Assembly: GCA_901457705.2 (NCBI GenBank)
Contig: LR590083.2
Location: 3,472,597 to 3,536,596 of the forward strand
Source: Beijerinckiaceae bacterium RH AL1
GTDB taxonomy: Bacteria > Pseudomonadota > Alphaproteobacteria > Rhizobiales > Beijerinckiaceae
Direction: 5' to 3'
DNA: 64,000 bases
The translations under genes and the position numbers were made by a program. The notes beneath the pieces are model-generated. The model had not been told where the DNA came from and did no database searches. It saw nothing but the letters and a program-made list of their open reading frames with translations. Shown here one piece after another: positions 17,243-25,349 of the stretch (within the stretch, counting starts at the first letter, position 1; every line of letters begins with the position of its first letter).

Positions 17243-17302
17243 CAATGCACGCTTTGTTGAGCGCATCGCTGCACGACGGCAGGCGGCAAAGGACATCGCA
17301 TC

Positions 17303-17596
17303 ATGGACATTTCGTTCGAGGATCTGGTTCGGGAACGCGCCTATCACCTCTGGATCGCCGGCGGCATGGCCGACGGCCACGAGCACGAGCACTGGGCGAT
17401 GGCCGAGCAGGCCGTGAAGGCCGAGGCGCCGGTCGTCATCCTCACCCAGAAGGCCCCGGCAAAGCGCGCCGCCAAGCCTGTCGCCGCCAAGGTTGCGGCG
17501 AAGAAGCCGGCCGCCAAGGCTGCCGCCAAGTCCGCCGCAAAGTCCGCCAAGCCCGCTGCCAAGAAGGCCAAGGCCGAGGTCTCGGCGAGCCTCTGA
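17303..17596 (+). CDS. DUF2934 domain protein with a histone H1-like Ala/Lys/Pro tail
   Basis: A 97-residue protein in two parts. Residues 5-35 (LVRERAYHLWIAGGMADGHEHEHW) match the short DUF2934 motif (RERAYxLWexxGxPxGxxxEHW). Residues 48-95 are repeats of the type AKKPAAKAAAK, rich in Ala, Lys and Pro with almost no acidic residues, like histone H1 C-terminal tails and bacterial H1-like DNA-compacting proteins. The tail suggests non-specific DNA or RNA binding. A perfect CtrA-type box upstream suggests cell-cycle control. The tail length is likely variable because of its repeats. Confidence 0.75.
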   Translation: MDISFEDLVRERAYHLWIAGGMADGHEHEHWAMAEQAVKAEAPVVILTQKAPAKRAAKPVAAKVAAKKPAAKAAAKSAAKSAKPAAKKAKAEVSASL

Positions 17597-17735
17597 TCCG
17601 CGCGCGGGCGGCGATCGCCCGCGACACGTTCGGCTCGCTCTTCCCTCCCAACGCGAATCGATTGCAGCGCCGCGCCGGCCCGACTAACCTGGGCCGCGTG
17701 GCACGTGCGATCGTGCCGCGCGTGGGAGTATCGGC

Positions 17736-17987
17736 ATGGCCGCGGGGCGAAGGTCACCGTCTGAGGTCGCGCAGGCGCTCGGCGAGAAGCGCCGGGCGCG
17801 CAGCCGCGGCGAGAGCCCCTGGCGCCGCGAGACGTTCACTCTGCCCCGCAGCGAAGCGCGCGCGGTGGCGCACGAGTGGTTCACGGCTTTTCCGAAAGCC
17901 GCCTACATGACCGAGATCGAGTCGTGGCGCGAGCTGTCGGACGGGCAGATCGAGTTCACGATCCGCCGCCTGCCGACAGCCGACTGA
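17736..17987 (+). CDS. Small basic protein of unknown function
   Basis: An 83-residue protein. The N-terminal half is basic and probably disordered (SPSEVAQALGEKRRARSRGE); the C-terminal half looks folded, with EARAVAHEWFTAFPKAAYMTE and a last strand IESWRELSDGQIEFTIRRL. No family is recognised. It is convergent with the 28-residue membrane protein gene, 16 bases away. Confidence 0.55.
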   Translation: MAAGRRSPSEVAQALGEKRRARSRGESPWRRETFTLPRSEARAVAHEWFTAFPKAAYMTEIESWRELSDGQIEFTIRRLPTAD

Positions 17988-18003
17988 CGCTTTACCTGCA
18001 GCG

Positions 18004-18090
18004 CTACCTGCCGCGCAGGAAGAAGAACCAGATCAGGATGATCACAGGGATCGGAATGCCGATCAGCCAAAGAAGAGTTCCGGTCAACAT
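18004..18090 (-). CDS. 28-residue single-helix membrane protein
   Basis: On the minus strand an ATG at 18090 opens a 28-codon frame that is almost entirely one transmembrane helix (LLWLIGIPIPVIILIWFFF) with a basic end LRGR. A textbook ribosome binding site, GGGAGGT, sits seven bases before the ATG. Similar tiny hydrophobic proteins with the GIPIP motif occur in related bacteria, from memory. Function unknown. Confidence 0.65.
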   Translation of the reverse strand: MLTGTLLWLIGIPIPVIILIWFFFLRGR

Positions 18091-18259
18091 CGGCTATACC
18101 TCCCACTACATTTGTCACCGGCAACGGCGGCCATCCCGAACCGTTCCTCTTCCGCCGGCGAAGATGGTTTAGAGTCAGCGGGGCGGTCCTCCGCCGTTGA
18201 AGCGGATGTCGCGGCATGCGAAGCCCTGCGCCGTCGATAATGAAGCGCGCGGCCGCTCC

Positions 18260-18370
18260 TTCCCGCGATCTGCGGGAGATGGCTGCCTCGCGAAGCGGGG
18301 TCGAATGAGCGATTTGCCAAAAGGTCTCTGGTGACGGCGTTCGAGCGTTTCGCCCGACCTCCCTCATCCG
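18260..18370. repeat. Degenerate REP-B pair running into the transglycosylase gene
   Basis: Forward element 18260-18308 (CCCGCGATCTGCGGGAG, then GCGAAGCGGGGTCGAATGAG) with several mismatches, and the remnant of an inverted element, CCCTCATCCG, at about 18361-18370. The only available start of the downstream gene lies between the two halves. Confidence 0.6.
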
Positions 18371-19548
18371 GTGGCGCGACCCGCCGGTCCGCGCTTGCCT
18401 TGCTGGCCGCCCTCGCCGCGGCGCCGGCGCTCGCCGCCGATCCCTTCGCCAGCTTTCTCGAGTCGCTCTGGCCGCTCGCCAAGGCTGCGGGCGTGCGCCG
18501 CGAGACCTTCGAGAGCGCGATCGCCGGGCTGACGCCGGACCCGTCGGTGCCGCGCGCGTCGGGCGCCCAGCCCGAGTTCGAAAAGCCGCTGCAGACCTAC
18601 TATGCGCAGGCGATCACGCCGGGCCGCCTCGCCAAGGGCCGCGCGCTCGCCGCGCAATACCAGGCGGAGCTGGCGGCGATCGAGCAGCGCTTCGGCGTGC
18701 CCGGCGAGATCTGCCTCGCGGCCTGGGGTATGGAGAGCGACTTCGGCCGCGCGCGCGGCGGCCACGACGTCGTGCGCACCCTGGCGACGCTCGCCTACAC
18801 GCGGCCGGACCGCCCCGTCTTCCGCGACGAGCTCGTCGCGGCGCTGAAGATCATCGACAGGGGCGAGGTGGCGCGCGGCAACCTCGTCGGCTCATGGGCC
18901 GGCGCGATGGGCGATCCGCAGTTCCTGCCCTCCGCCTACTTGAAGTTCGCGGTGAGCGCCGGCGGTGGCGATGCTGCGCCCGACATCTGGACGAACGCGC
19001 CCGACATCCTCGCCTCGATCGCCAGCTTCCTGCACGGCAGCGGCTGGGCGGCGAACCAGCCGTGGATCGAGGACGTCGTGCTGCCGCAGGGCTTCGCCTT
19101 CCCGACGCTGCATGCCACCGCGGCGGAATGGGCCGCGCTCGGCCTGCGCCGCGGCGATGGCCGCGAGCCGGCGGGCGACGGCTCGGCAGCATTGTTCCTG
19201 CCGTCGGGCGCGGCGGGGCCGGCCTTCCTGCTGTTTGCAAATTACTTTGTCATCAAACAATACAACAACTCGGACTCCTACGCGCTGTCGTTCGGCTCGC
19301 TGGCGCAGCGGATCGCCGGCGGGGCGCCGCCGACCGTCCCGTGGCCGGCGAAGCCGATCAACCTGTCGCGCAAGGACAAGGCGTTCATCCAGTCGCGCCT
19401 CGCCGCGCTCGGCCTCTACGACGGCTCGCAGGACGGCAAGCTCGGGCCGAAGGCGCGCGACGCGATCCACGCCTACCAGAAGGCCGGCCTGCAGCCCGCC
19501 GACGGCTTCGCGACGCCGGCCGTGGTGGCGAGCCTCAGGGGACGCTAG
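18331..19548 (+). CDS. Lytic murein transglycosylase, MltB family, with peptidoglycan-binding domain
   Basis: A 405-residue periplasmic enzyme that cleaves the MurNAc-GlcNAc bond to form 1,6-anhydro ends. After a signal sequence (RRSALALLAALAAAPALAA, about 19-37) the SLT_2/MltB catalytic domain runs from about 38 to 330. It has the catalytic glutamate E135 in AAWGMESDFG, the GSWAGAMGDPQFLPSAYLKF motif near 191-210, and NYFVIKQYNNSDSYA near 305. A PG_binding_1 domain follows at about 345-402 (FIQSRLAALGLYDGSQDGKLG). The only plausible start is a GTG at 18331 that lies inside a degenerate REP-B repeat, so the first 15 residues come from repeat DNA. Its end overlaps the convergent thiE by 14 bases. 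Confidence 0.9.
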   Translation: MTAFERFARPPSSGGATRRSALALLAALAAAPALAADPFASFLESLWPLAKAAGVRRETFESAIAGLTPDPSVPRASGAQPEFEKPLQTYYAQAITPGRLAKGRALAAQYQAELAAIEQRFGVPGEICLAAWGMESDFGRARGGHDVVRTLATLAYTRPDRPVFRDELVAALKIIDRGEVARGNLVGSWAGAMGDPQFLPSAYLKFAVSAGGGDAAPDIWTNAPDILASIASFLHGSGWAANQPWIEDVVLPQGFAFPTLHATAAEWAALGLRRGDGREPAGDGSAALFLPSGAAGPAFLLFANYFVIKQYNNSDSYALSFGSLAQRIAGGAPPTVPWPAKPINLSRKDKAFIQSRLAALGLYDGSQDGKLGPKARDAIHAYQKAGLQPADGFATPAVVASLRGR

Positions 19549-20146
19549 CCGGCCCGCGCGTCGCCTGCACCCAGGCGCGGGCACGCGCGTCGGGGTCGGC
19601 GTCGAGCGTGATGTCGGTGACGACGGCGACGATGTCGGCGCCGGCGGCAAGCACGCCGGCGACGCGATCGAGCGAGATGCCGCCGATCGCGACGAGCGGA
19701 ATGGCGCCGATCCGCGCCTTCCACGCGCCGATGCGCTCGAGGCCCTGCGGGGCGAAGCGCATCGCCTTGAGGCGCGTCGGGTAGATCGGGCCGAGCGCGA
19801 TGTAGTCCGGCGCAAGCTCGAGCGCGCGCGCGAGCTCGGCCTCGTCGTGCGTCGAAACGCCGAGCCTGAGGCCGGCGGCACGGATCGCCGGGACGTCGGC
19901 GTCGTCGAGGTCTTCCTGGCCGAGGTGGACGAAGTCGCAGCCGAGGTCGATCGCCGCCTGCCAGTAGTCGTTGACGACGAGCTGCGCGCCGGCCGCCGCG
20001 CAGAGCGCCTTGGCCCGGGCGATCTCGTTGCGGGTTGCAGCGTCGCCGCGGTCCTTGACGCGCAGCTGGACGAGCCGCGCGCCCTGCGGCAGCAGGCGAG
20101 CGACCCAGTCGGCGGAATCGACGATGGGATAGAAGGGATCGAGCAT
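19535..20146 (-). CDS. thiE: Thiamine phosphate synthase
   Basis: ThiE joins HMP-pyrophosphate and thiazole phosphate into thiamine monophosphate. The 203-residue TIM barrel shows LVQLRVKDRG (pyrophosphate-binding region), AAAGAQLVVNDYWQAA, VHLGQEDLDDADV, LGVSTHDEAELARA, DYIALGPIYPTRLKA and the phosphate-binding ending IPLVAIGGISLDRVAGVLAAGADIVAVV. These are standard ThiE motifs. The ATG at 20146 is chosen because homology begins there; the frame runs on through the exonuclease gene. The gene is alone here, with no thiC, thiG or thiM beside it, so it may be one of two thiE-like copies in the genome. It overlaps the convergent transglycosylase gene end by 14 bases. Confidence 0.9.
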   Translation of the reverse strand: MLDPFYPIVDSADWVARLLPQGARLVQLRVKDRGDAATRNEIARAKALCAAAGAQLVVNDYWQAAIDLGCDFVHLGQEDLDDADVPAIRAAGLRLGVSTHDEAELARALELAPDYIALGPIYPTRLKAMRFAPQGLERIGAWKARIGAIPLVAIGGISLDRVAGVLAAGADIVAVVTDITLDADPDARARAWVQATRGPASVP

Positions 20147-20205
20147 GGCGGGGACGTGCGCCGGGCGCGGGCGCAGGTCAAGGCGCAGCGGGACGCCGCG
20201 CTGCG

Positions 20206-21219
20206 TCAGGCCGCCTCGTCCTCGTCGCCGTAGCCGAGGATATGCAGCGGCTCGGCCTCGAGGCCCTGGCCGCGCGCCCAGTGGACCAGCGCGTCGGCCT
20301 CGCCATGCGTCACGAGGAGCCGCGAGCAGCCGGTCTCGACGACGGTGGTGCACAGCGCCTCCCAGTCGGCGTGGTCGGAGACGACCAGCGGCAGCTCGAT
20401 GCCCTTCTGCCGCGCCCGCGCGCGCACCCGCATCCAGCCCGACGCGAAGGCGACGACCGGATCGGGAAACTTGCGCGCCCACAGGTCCTGCAGCGCGCCG
20501 GGCGGGCAGATGACGATCTCGCCGCCGAGGCTGCCGCGGTCCTTCGGGCCGACCTTCTTGATCTCCCCGAGGTCGATCCCCTGCTCCTGGTAGAAGGTCG
20601 TGAGCTTCTCGATGGCGCCGTGGATCCAGATCGGGCGCTCGTAGCCGGCCTGGCGGAGCAGCGCCATCACGCGCTGCGCCTTGCCGAGCGAGTAGGCGCC
20701 GACGAGATGGGCGCGCTCGGGGAACAGGTCGCGCGAGGCCAAGAGCTTGGCGATCTCGAGGTCGGTGCGCGAGTGGCGGAACACCGGCAGGCCGAAGGTC
20801 GCCTCGGTGACGAAGACGTCGCAGGGCACGACCTCGAACGGCGCGCAGGTCGGGTCGGCCTCGCGCTTGTAGTCGCCGGAGACGACGATGGTGCAGCCGG
20901 GCAGCGCGATCCGCACCTGCGCCGAGCCGAGGCAGTGGCCGGCGGGGTGGAAGCTCACCTCGGCCGCGCCGAGCCTCGTGCTGCTGCCGGGCGTCACCGG
21001 CTGCTGGGTGCCGCAGAACTCGGCGCCATAGCGCACGGCCATGATGGCCAGCGTCTCCGGCGTCGCCAGCACGGTGCCGTGGCCGGCGCGGGCGTGGTCG
21101 GAGTGGCCGTGGGTGATCAGCGCGCGGGGGACGGGACGGACGGGATCGACGAAAAAATCGCCCGGGGGACAATAAAGTCCCTCGGGCGCGAGAACCAACC
21201 GACCTCTGAGATCTACCAA
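20206..21219 (-). CDS. Ligase-associated DNA exonuclease (metallo-beta-lactamase fold)
   Basis: A 337-residue protein of the metallo-beta-lactamase/beta-CASP group, matching the exonuclease that accompanies ATP-dependent DNA ligases and an Lhr-type helicase in a predicted bacterial repair set. The metal-binding HGHSDH motif is at 37-42, followed by HPAGHCLGSAQV and VVSGDYKREADPT; the C-terminal part has ASGWMRVR, LVVSDHADWEAL and THGEADALVHWAR, the beta-CASP motifs. Its helicase partner is 1.1 kb away on the other strand and the ligase is 11 kb away. It lies 59 bases upstream of thiE on the same strand. Activity on DNA is inferred from the family. Confidence 0.87.
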   Translation of the reverse strand: MVDLRGRLVLAPEGLYCPPGDFFVDPVRPVPRALITHGHSDHARAGHGTVLATPETLAIMAVRYGAEFCGTQQPVTPGSSTRLGAAEVSFHPAGHCLGSAQVRIALPGCTIVVSGDYKREADPTCAPFEVVPCDVFVTEATFGLPVFRHSRTDLEIAKLLASRDLFPERAHLVGAYSLGKAQRVMALLRQAGYERPIWIHGAIEKLTTFYQEQGIDLGEIKKVGPKDRGSLGGEIVICPPGALQDLWARKFPDPVVAFASGWMRVRARARQKGIELPLVVSDHADWEALCTTVVETGCSRLLVTHGEADALVHWARGQGLEAEPLHILGYGDEDEAA

Positions 21220-21225
21220 ACCGGC

Positions 21226-21504
21226 TCAGTCGCCGCTGCAGACGACGCCGTTCGTCGGGTAGGACTTGCCGTCCGGGCCGATCATGCTGGTGACGCGGAC
21301 GCAGTCCTCGGCCATGCCGGGCGCGGCCTTGGCGAGCTGCAGCGTCGGGCCGCCGGCGAGCGGGCGAAGGTTCTGCGCGATCTCGGCGCGATTGCCGGAG
21401 AACACGATCGGCGCCGCGACAGCTGCGCCAAGCGACGCGAACGCGATCGCGGCGACGGAGAGCTGCAAGGCGGTCTTGCGCATGCGCTTGCGGGTCTGAA
21501 CCAT
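21226..21504 (-). CDS. Small secreted protein of unknown function
   Basis: A 92-residue protein with a basic start (MVQTRKRMRK) and a hydrophobic signal sequence (TALQLSVAAIAFASLGAAVAA), so the mature part is about 60 residues. That part contains a Cys pair (AEDCVRVTSM and NGVVCSGD) that could form a disulfide in the periplasm. No family is recognised. It ends six bases before the exonuclease start on the same strand; the two could be co-transcribed, but their products are unrelated in location. Confidence 0.6.
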   Translation of the reverse strand: MVQTRKRMRKTALQLSVAAIAFASLGAAVAAPIVFSGNRAEIAQNLRPLAGGPTLQLAKAAPGMAEDCVRVTSMIGPDGKSYPTNGVVCSGD

Positions 21505-21620
21505 GATGACCCCCCTACTAAAGGCGGAACCGAGCTCCGCGAAATGCCCCTACACCCCAGGTGCTTCGAGACAGAAACGAGCGGTGCGACAAAAAGTTCA
21601 CGCGGTGTCAACCCGCGGCT

Positions 21621-21652
21621 CAAAAAAAGAAAGGCCCCGCCGAAGCGGGGCC
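21621..21652 (-). terminator. Rho-independent terminator of the Gly/Tyr-rich protein gene
   Basis: On the minus strand GGCCCCGC-TTCG-GCGGGGCC forms a perfect eight-base stem with a stable tetraloop and is followed by a run of T (TTTCTTTTTTT). It starts 24 bases after the stop codon of the gene at 21676-22098. Confidence 0.9.
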
Positions 21653-21675
21653 TCCTTTCGCCGTTCGGGCGAGGC

Positions 21676-22098
21676 TCAGTAGCCGTAATAGCCGTAGTAG
21701 CAGCCCGGGTAGCTGCCGTAGTAACCGTAGCCGTAGCCGCAGCCCGGGTAGCCGTAGCCGTAGGCGGCGCCAGCGGCGAGACCACCGGCGATGAGGCCGG
21801 CGCCGAGGCCGAGCCCGTAGCCGCGGAAGCCCCGGCCGTAGCCGTAGCCGTATCGGCCGTAGCCGCCGCGGAAGCCGTAGCCGCGATAGCCGTAGCCACC
21901 ACGGAAGCCGTACCCGCCACGGAAGCCGTAGCCGCCGCGGTAGCCACCGAAGCCGCCGCGATACCCGCCGAAGCCGCCGTGGAAGCCGCCATAGCCGAAG
22001 CCGCGGGCGTCCGCGGTCGTCGGCACCGTCGCAATGCCGGCGCCGAGCGTCAGCGCCGTCGCGGCGACCAACGCCGTCTTCTTGATCATGCCTGTCAT
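21676..22098 (-). CDS. Secreted glycine/tyrosine-rich repeat protein
   Basis: A 140-residue protein with a signal peptide (MIKKTALVAATALTLGAGIA, cleaved near ADARG) and a mature part made almost only of Gly, Tyr, Arg and Phe. The repeats are of the form GGYRGGFGGYRGG and GYGFRGGYG. A short hydrophobic patch GLGLGAGLIAGGLAAGAAYG resembles a glycine-zipper. The C-terminus has two isolated Cys residues (YPGCGYG, YPGCYYG). Low complexity makes homology meaningless, but signal peptide, codon pattern and the strong terminator downstream support expression. A surface or envelope structural role is a guess. Confidence 0.75.
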   Translation of the reverse strand: MTGMIKKTALVAATALTLGAGIATVPTTADARGFGYGGFHGGFGGYRGGFGGYRGGYGFRGGYGFRGGYGYRGYGFRGGYGRYGYGYGRGFRGYGLGLGAGLIAGGLAAGAAYGYGYPGCGYGYGYYGSYPGCYYGYYGY

Positions 22099-22357
22099 TT
22101 AATTCTCCAATCAACCGGTCGTGTGCATGCAACTCGGGAGGCGGGGATTCGGTCCATCCCGGCCTCGTCTTACGACCGCGTCGAGCGGGGATATGGTGAG
22201 CAGGACCTTGCACCGGCAAGGGCGCTGCGGCTCACGAGCGCGCGAGCAACGATTTGAAATCAAACTTCATGGTCGTACGACTCCGACGATCTGCGACCTC
22301 TCGGCGCGGGAACCGAGCGCGGTGGCTCGCCGGGCGCCCGCGCGCTAGGCTAAAGGA

Positions 22358-25066
22358 GTGACGAAGTCCGACCCGCCCGCCGCCGCGCTGCCGGCCCGCT
22401 TCACCGCCTGGTTCGAGGCCCGGGGCTGGCAGCCGCGCGCCCACCAGCTGGCGCTGCTCGCCGCCGCGCAGGCCGGCGAGGACGCGCTGCTCATCGCCCC
22501 GACCGGCGCCGGCAAGACGCTCGCCGGGTTCCTCCCCAGCCTCGTCGACCTGACGGAGCGGCCGCGCAACCGGCGCGGTCTTCACACCCTCTACGTCTCG
22601 CCCCTCAAGGCGCTGGCCGTCGACGTCGAGCGCAATCTCGGACGTCCTGTCGCGGATCTGAGGCTCGGCGTCGCGATCGAGACGCGCACGGGCGACACCT
22701 CGGTGGCCAAGCGCAAGCGCCAGCGCGAGCGGCCGCCGGACATCCTGCTGACGACGCCCGAGCAGGTCGCCTTGCTGCTCGCCTCGCCCGATTCCTGGAC
22801 GCTCTTCGCCGACCTGCGCCGCATCGTGTTCGACGAGTTGCACGCGATCGTCGCCGGCAAGCGCGGCGACCTGCTGTGCCTCGACCTCGCGCGGCTGCGG
22901 CGGATCGCGCCCATGATGCGGGCGACCGGCCTGTCGGCGACGGTGCGCGACCCCGCCGAGCTGCAGCGCTGGCTCGTCGGGCAGCCCGCTAGGGCGCGCC
23001 CCCTTCTCCCGCTTGCGGGAGAAAGTGGCCCCGCGAAGCGGGGACGGATGAGGGGAGGTGCCGCAGCGGCTGCGGTGTCGGAAAGCGATCCGACCGGCCG
23101 CGTCACCCAAGCGGCTCCCGCAGGGAGCAGGACGAGCCTAACCTCCACCCAGGCCCTCGCCCGCCTCGTCGTCGCGCCGCCGGGCGCGCCGGCCGACCTC
23201 ACGATCCTCGACACCGAGCAACGCATGCCGTGGTCCGGCCATTCCGCCAGGCATGCGCTGGGCGAGGTCTACGCGGCGATCCGCGGCGCCGGCATGACGC
23301 TCATCTTCACCAACACCCGCTCCCAGGCCGAGTTCATCTTCCAGACGCTGTGGGCGATGAACGACGACAACCTCCCCATCGCCCTCCACCACGGCTCGCT
23401 CGACGCCTCGCAGCGCCGCCGCGTGGAAGAAGCGATGGCGGCGGGTCGCTTGAAAGCGGTCGTCTGCACCTCGACGCTCGACCTCGGCATCGACTGGGGC
23501 GACGTCGACCTCGTCATCAACATCGGCGCGCCGAAGGGCTCGTCGCGCCTGATGCAGCGCATCGGCCGCGCCAACCACCGGCTCGACGAGCCCTCGCGCG
23601 CGCTGCTCGTGCCCTCGAACCGCTTCGAGGTGCTGGAGTGCCGCGCCGCCGTCGATGCCGCCGCCATCGGCGCGCAGGACACGGCAGTCGCCCGCGCCGG
23701 CGCGCTCGACGTCATGTGCCAGCACATCCTCGGCATGGCCTGCGCCGGGCCGTTCGCGGCGGAGGAGCTCTACACCGAGATCACCTCCGCCGAGCCCTAC
23801 CGGGAGGTTTCGCGCGAAACCTTCGACAAGGCGCTGGCCTTCGTCGCGCACGGCGGCTACGCGCTCGCCGGCTACGAGCGGTTCGCCAAGATCAAGGAGG
23901 TGACCGACGAGCACGGCGAGGTGCGCTGGCGCGTCGCCAACGGCCGCGTCGCGCAGGCCTATCGCATGAACGTCGGGACGATCGTCGAGGCGTCATCGCT
24001 CAAGGTGCGGCTCGTGCGCGGCAGGAAGGGCGCGGGCGACGGCGGCCAAGGAACGGGCGAAAACGCCAGCGAGGTCTACACCGGCCCGCTGCGGCGCGGC
24101 GGCCGCGTGCTCGGCGAGCTGGAGGAAGGCTTCCTCGAGACGCTGGCGCCGGGCGACACCTTCCTCTTCGGCGGCGAGGTTTTGGCGCTGCAGGCCATCG
24201 TCGAGAACGAGGCGCTGGTCTCCCGCGCGCGCTCCGACACGCCGCGCGTGCCGACCTATGCCGGCGGCAAGTTCCCGCTCTCGACCTATCTCGCCGAGGG
24301 CGTGCGCAACCTGCTCGCCGACCCCAACCACTGGGACAAGATGCCTATGCAGGTCGCCGAATGGCTCGAGCTGCAGCGCGAGCGCTCCGCCCTGCCCCCG
24401 CCCGGCGACCTCCTCGTCGAGACGTTTCCGCGCGGCAATCGCTTCTATCTCGTCTGCTACCCCTTCGAGGGGCGGCTCGCGCACCAGACGCTCGGCATGC
24501 TCTTGACGCGACGCATGGAGCGCGCGCATCTGCGCCCGCTCGGCTTCGTCGCCACCGACTACGTGATGGCGGTTTGGGGCAAAACCGACGTCGGCCTGCG
24601 CGCGCGCCAGGGCCTGGTGTCGATCGACGATCTCTTCTCGCAGGACATGCTCGGCGACGACCTCGAGGACTGGCTGCAGGAGAGCGCGCTGATGAAGCGC
24701 ACCTTCCGCCAGAACGCGATCGTCTCCGGCCTCATCGAGCGCAACTTCCCCGGCAAGGAGAAGACCGGGCGCCAGATCACGGTCTCGACCGACCTGATCT
24801 ACGACGTGCTGCGCCGGCACGAGCCCGACCACATCCTCCTGCAGGCCGCGCGCGCGGACGCCTCCACGGGCCTGCTCGACCTCGTGCGGCTGGCCGCGAT
24901 GCTGTCGCGCGTAAAAGGCCGCATCCTGCACAAGGACCTGGATCGCATCTCGCCGCTCGCGGTACCGATCATGCTGGAAGTCGGCCGCGAGCCGATCCAC
25001 GGCGAAGGCCGCGACGCGATCCTGGCCGAGGCCGAGGCCGAGCTGGTGCGGGAGGTGATGGGGTGA
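22358..25066 (+). CDS. Ligase-associated DNA damage response DEXH-box helicase (Lhr-like)
   Basis: A 902-residue superfamily 2 helicase of the Lhr-core type. Walker A APTGAGKT is at 47-54, the DEXH box DELH near 160, and motif VI appears as QRIGRANHRLDEPSRA. CTSTLDLGIDWGDVDLVINI and GAPKGSSRLM are typical, as is the Lhr-specific C-terminal half. Residues about 211-266 ([17 protein letters not shown] and on) do not belong to the family: they are encoded by a REP-B repeat inserted in frame between WLVGQP and VVAPPGA. The GTG at 22358 has GGAG overlapping it, so the start is uncertain. Partner genes are the exonuclease at 20.2 kb and the ligase at 32.2 kb. Confidence 0.9.
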   Translation: MTKSDPPAAALPARFTAWFEARGWQPRAHQLALLAAAQAGEDALLIAPTGAGKTLAGFLPSLVDLTERPRNRRGLHTLYVSPLKALAVDVERNLGRPVADLRLGVAIETRTGDTSVAKRKRQRERPPDILLTTPEQVALLLASPDSWTLFADLRRIVFDELHAIVAGKRGDLLCLDLARLRRIAPMMRATGLSATVRDPAELQRWLVGQPARARPLLPLAGESGPAKRGRMRGGAAAAAVSESDPTGRVTQAAPAGSRTSLTSTQALARLVVAPPGAPADLTILDTEQRMPWSGHSARHALGEVYAAIRGAGMTLIFTNTRSQAEFIFQTLWAMNDDNLPIALHHGSLDASQRRRVEEAMAAGRLKAVVCTSTLDLGIDWGDVDLVINIGAPKGSSRLMQRIGRANHRLDEPSRALLVPSNRFEVLECRAAVDAAAIGAQDTAVARAGALDVMCQHILGMACAGPFAAEELYTEITSAEPYREVSRETFDKALAFVAHGGYALAGYERFAKIKEVTDEHGEVRWRVANGRVAQAYRMNVGTIVEASSLKVRLVRGRKGAGDGGQGTGENASEVYTGPLRRGGRVLGELEEGFLETLAPGDTFLFGGEVLALQAIVENEALVSRARSDTPRVPTYAGGKFPLSTYLAEGVRNLLADPNHWDKMPMQVAEWLELQRERSALPPPGDLLVETFPRGNRFYLVCYPFEGRLAHQTLGMLLTRRMERAHLRPLGFVATDYVMAVWGKTDVGLRARQGLVSIDDLFSQDMLGDDLEDWLQESALMKRTFRQNAIVSGLIERNFPGKEKTGRQITVSTDLIYDVLRRHEPDHILLQAARADASTGLLDLVRLAAMLSRVKGRILHKDLDRISPLAVPIMLEVGREPIHGEGRDAILAEAEAELVREVMG
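23002..23140. repeat. REP-B element inserted in frame in the helicase gene
   Basis: The forward element (23002-23053) has the family's CTTCTCCCGCTTGCGGGAG and the GGCCCCGCGAAGCGGGG stem, then GGATGAGGGG. The inverted partner at about 23090-23140 is degenerate (GATCCGACC, CTCCCGCAGGGAG). Both read through without a stop in the helicase frame. Confidence 0.8.
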
Positions 25067-25076
25067 GGTGCGCGCT

Positions 25077-25319
25077 CCTTCTCCCGCTTGCGGGAGAAGG
25101 ACCTCGCATGGCCTGGACGCTCCCGCGCGCTCCTTCTCCCGGCTCGACGGGAGAAGGTGGCCCGACGAAGTCGGGTCGGATGAGGGCGGTGCAGGATGGA
25201 GCGGGGTCGAAGGGCCGACTCGTGCGTTTGGGCGCACCAGAGAACGAGCCCTCTCCGGCCTCGCCCTCATCCGACCTCGCTGCGCGAGGCCACCTTCTCC
25301 CGCCATGCGGGAGAAGGAA
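25077..25319. repeat. REP-B half element and head-to-head pair
   Basis: A solitary hairpin half (CTTCTCCCGCTTGCGGGAG, about 25077-25099) precedes a full pair: forward 25131-25184 and inverted 25266-25319. The phrase CGCATGGCCTGGACGCT recurs before the next pair, showing that flanking DNA was copied too. Confidence 0.85.
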
Positions 25320-25349
25320 CTCGCATGGCCTGGACGCTTCCCGCGCGCT

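Noticed and set aside
19535-21172. A 545-codon frame that joins thiE to upstream sequence
   Set aside because: The upstream part is an out-of-frame reading of the exonuclease gene; ThiE homology starts at 20146.
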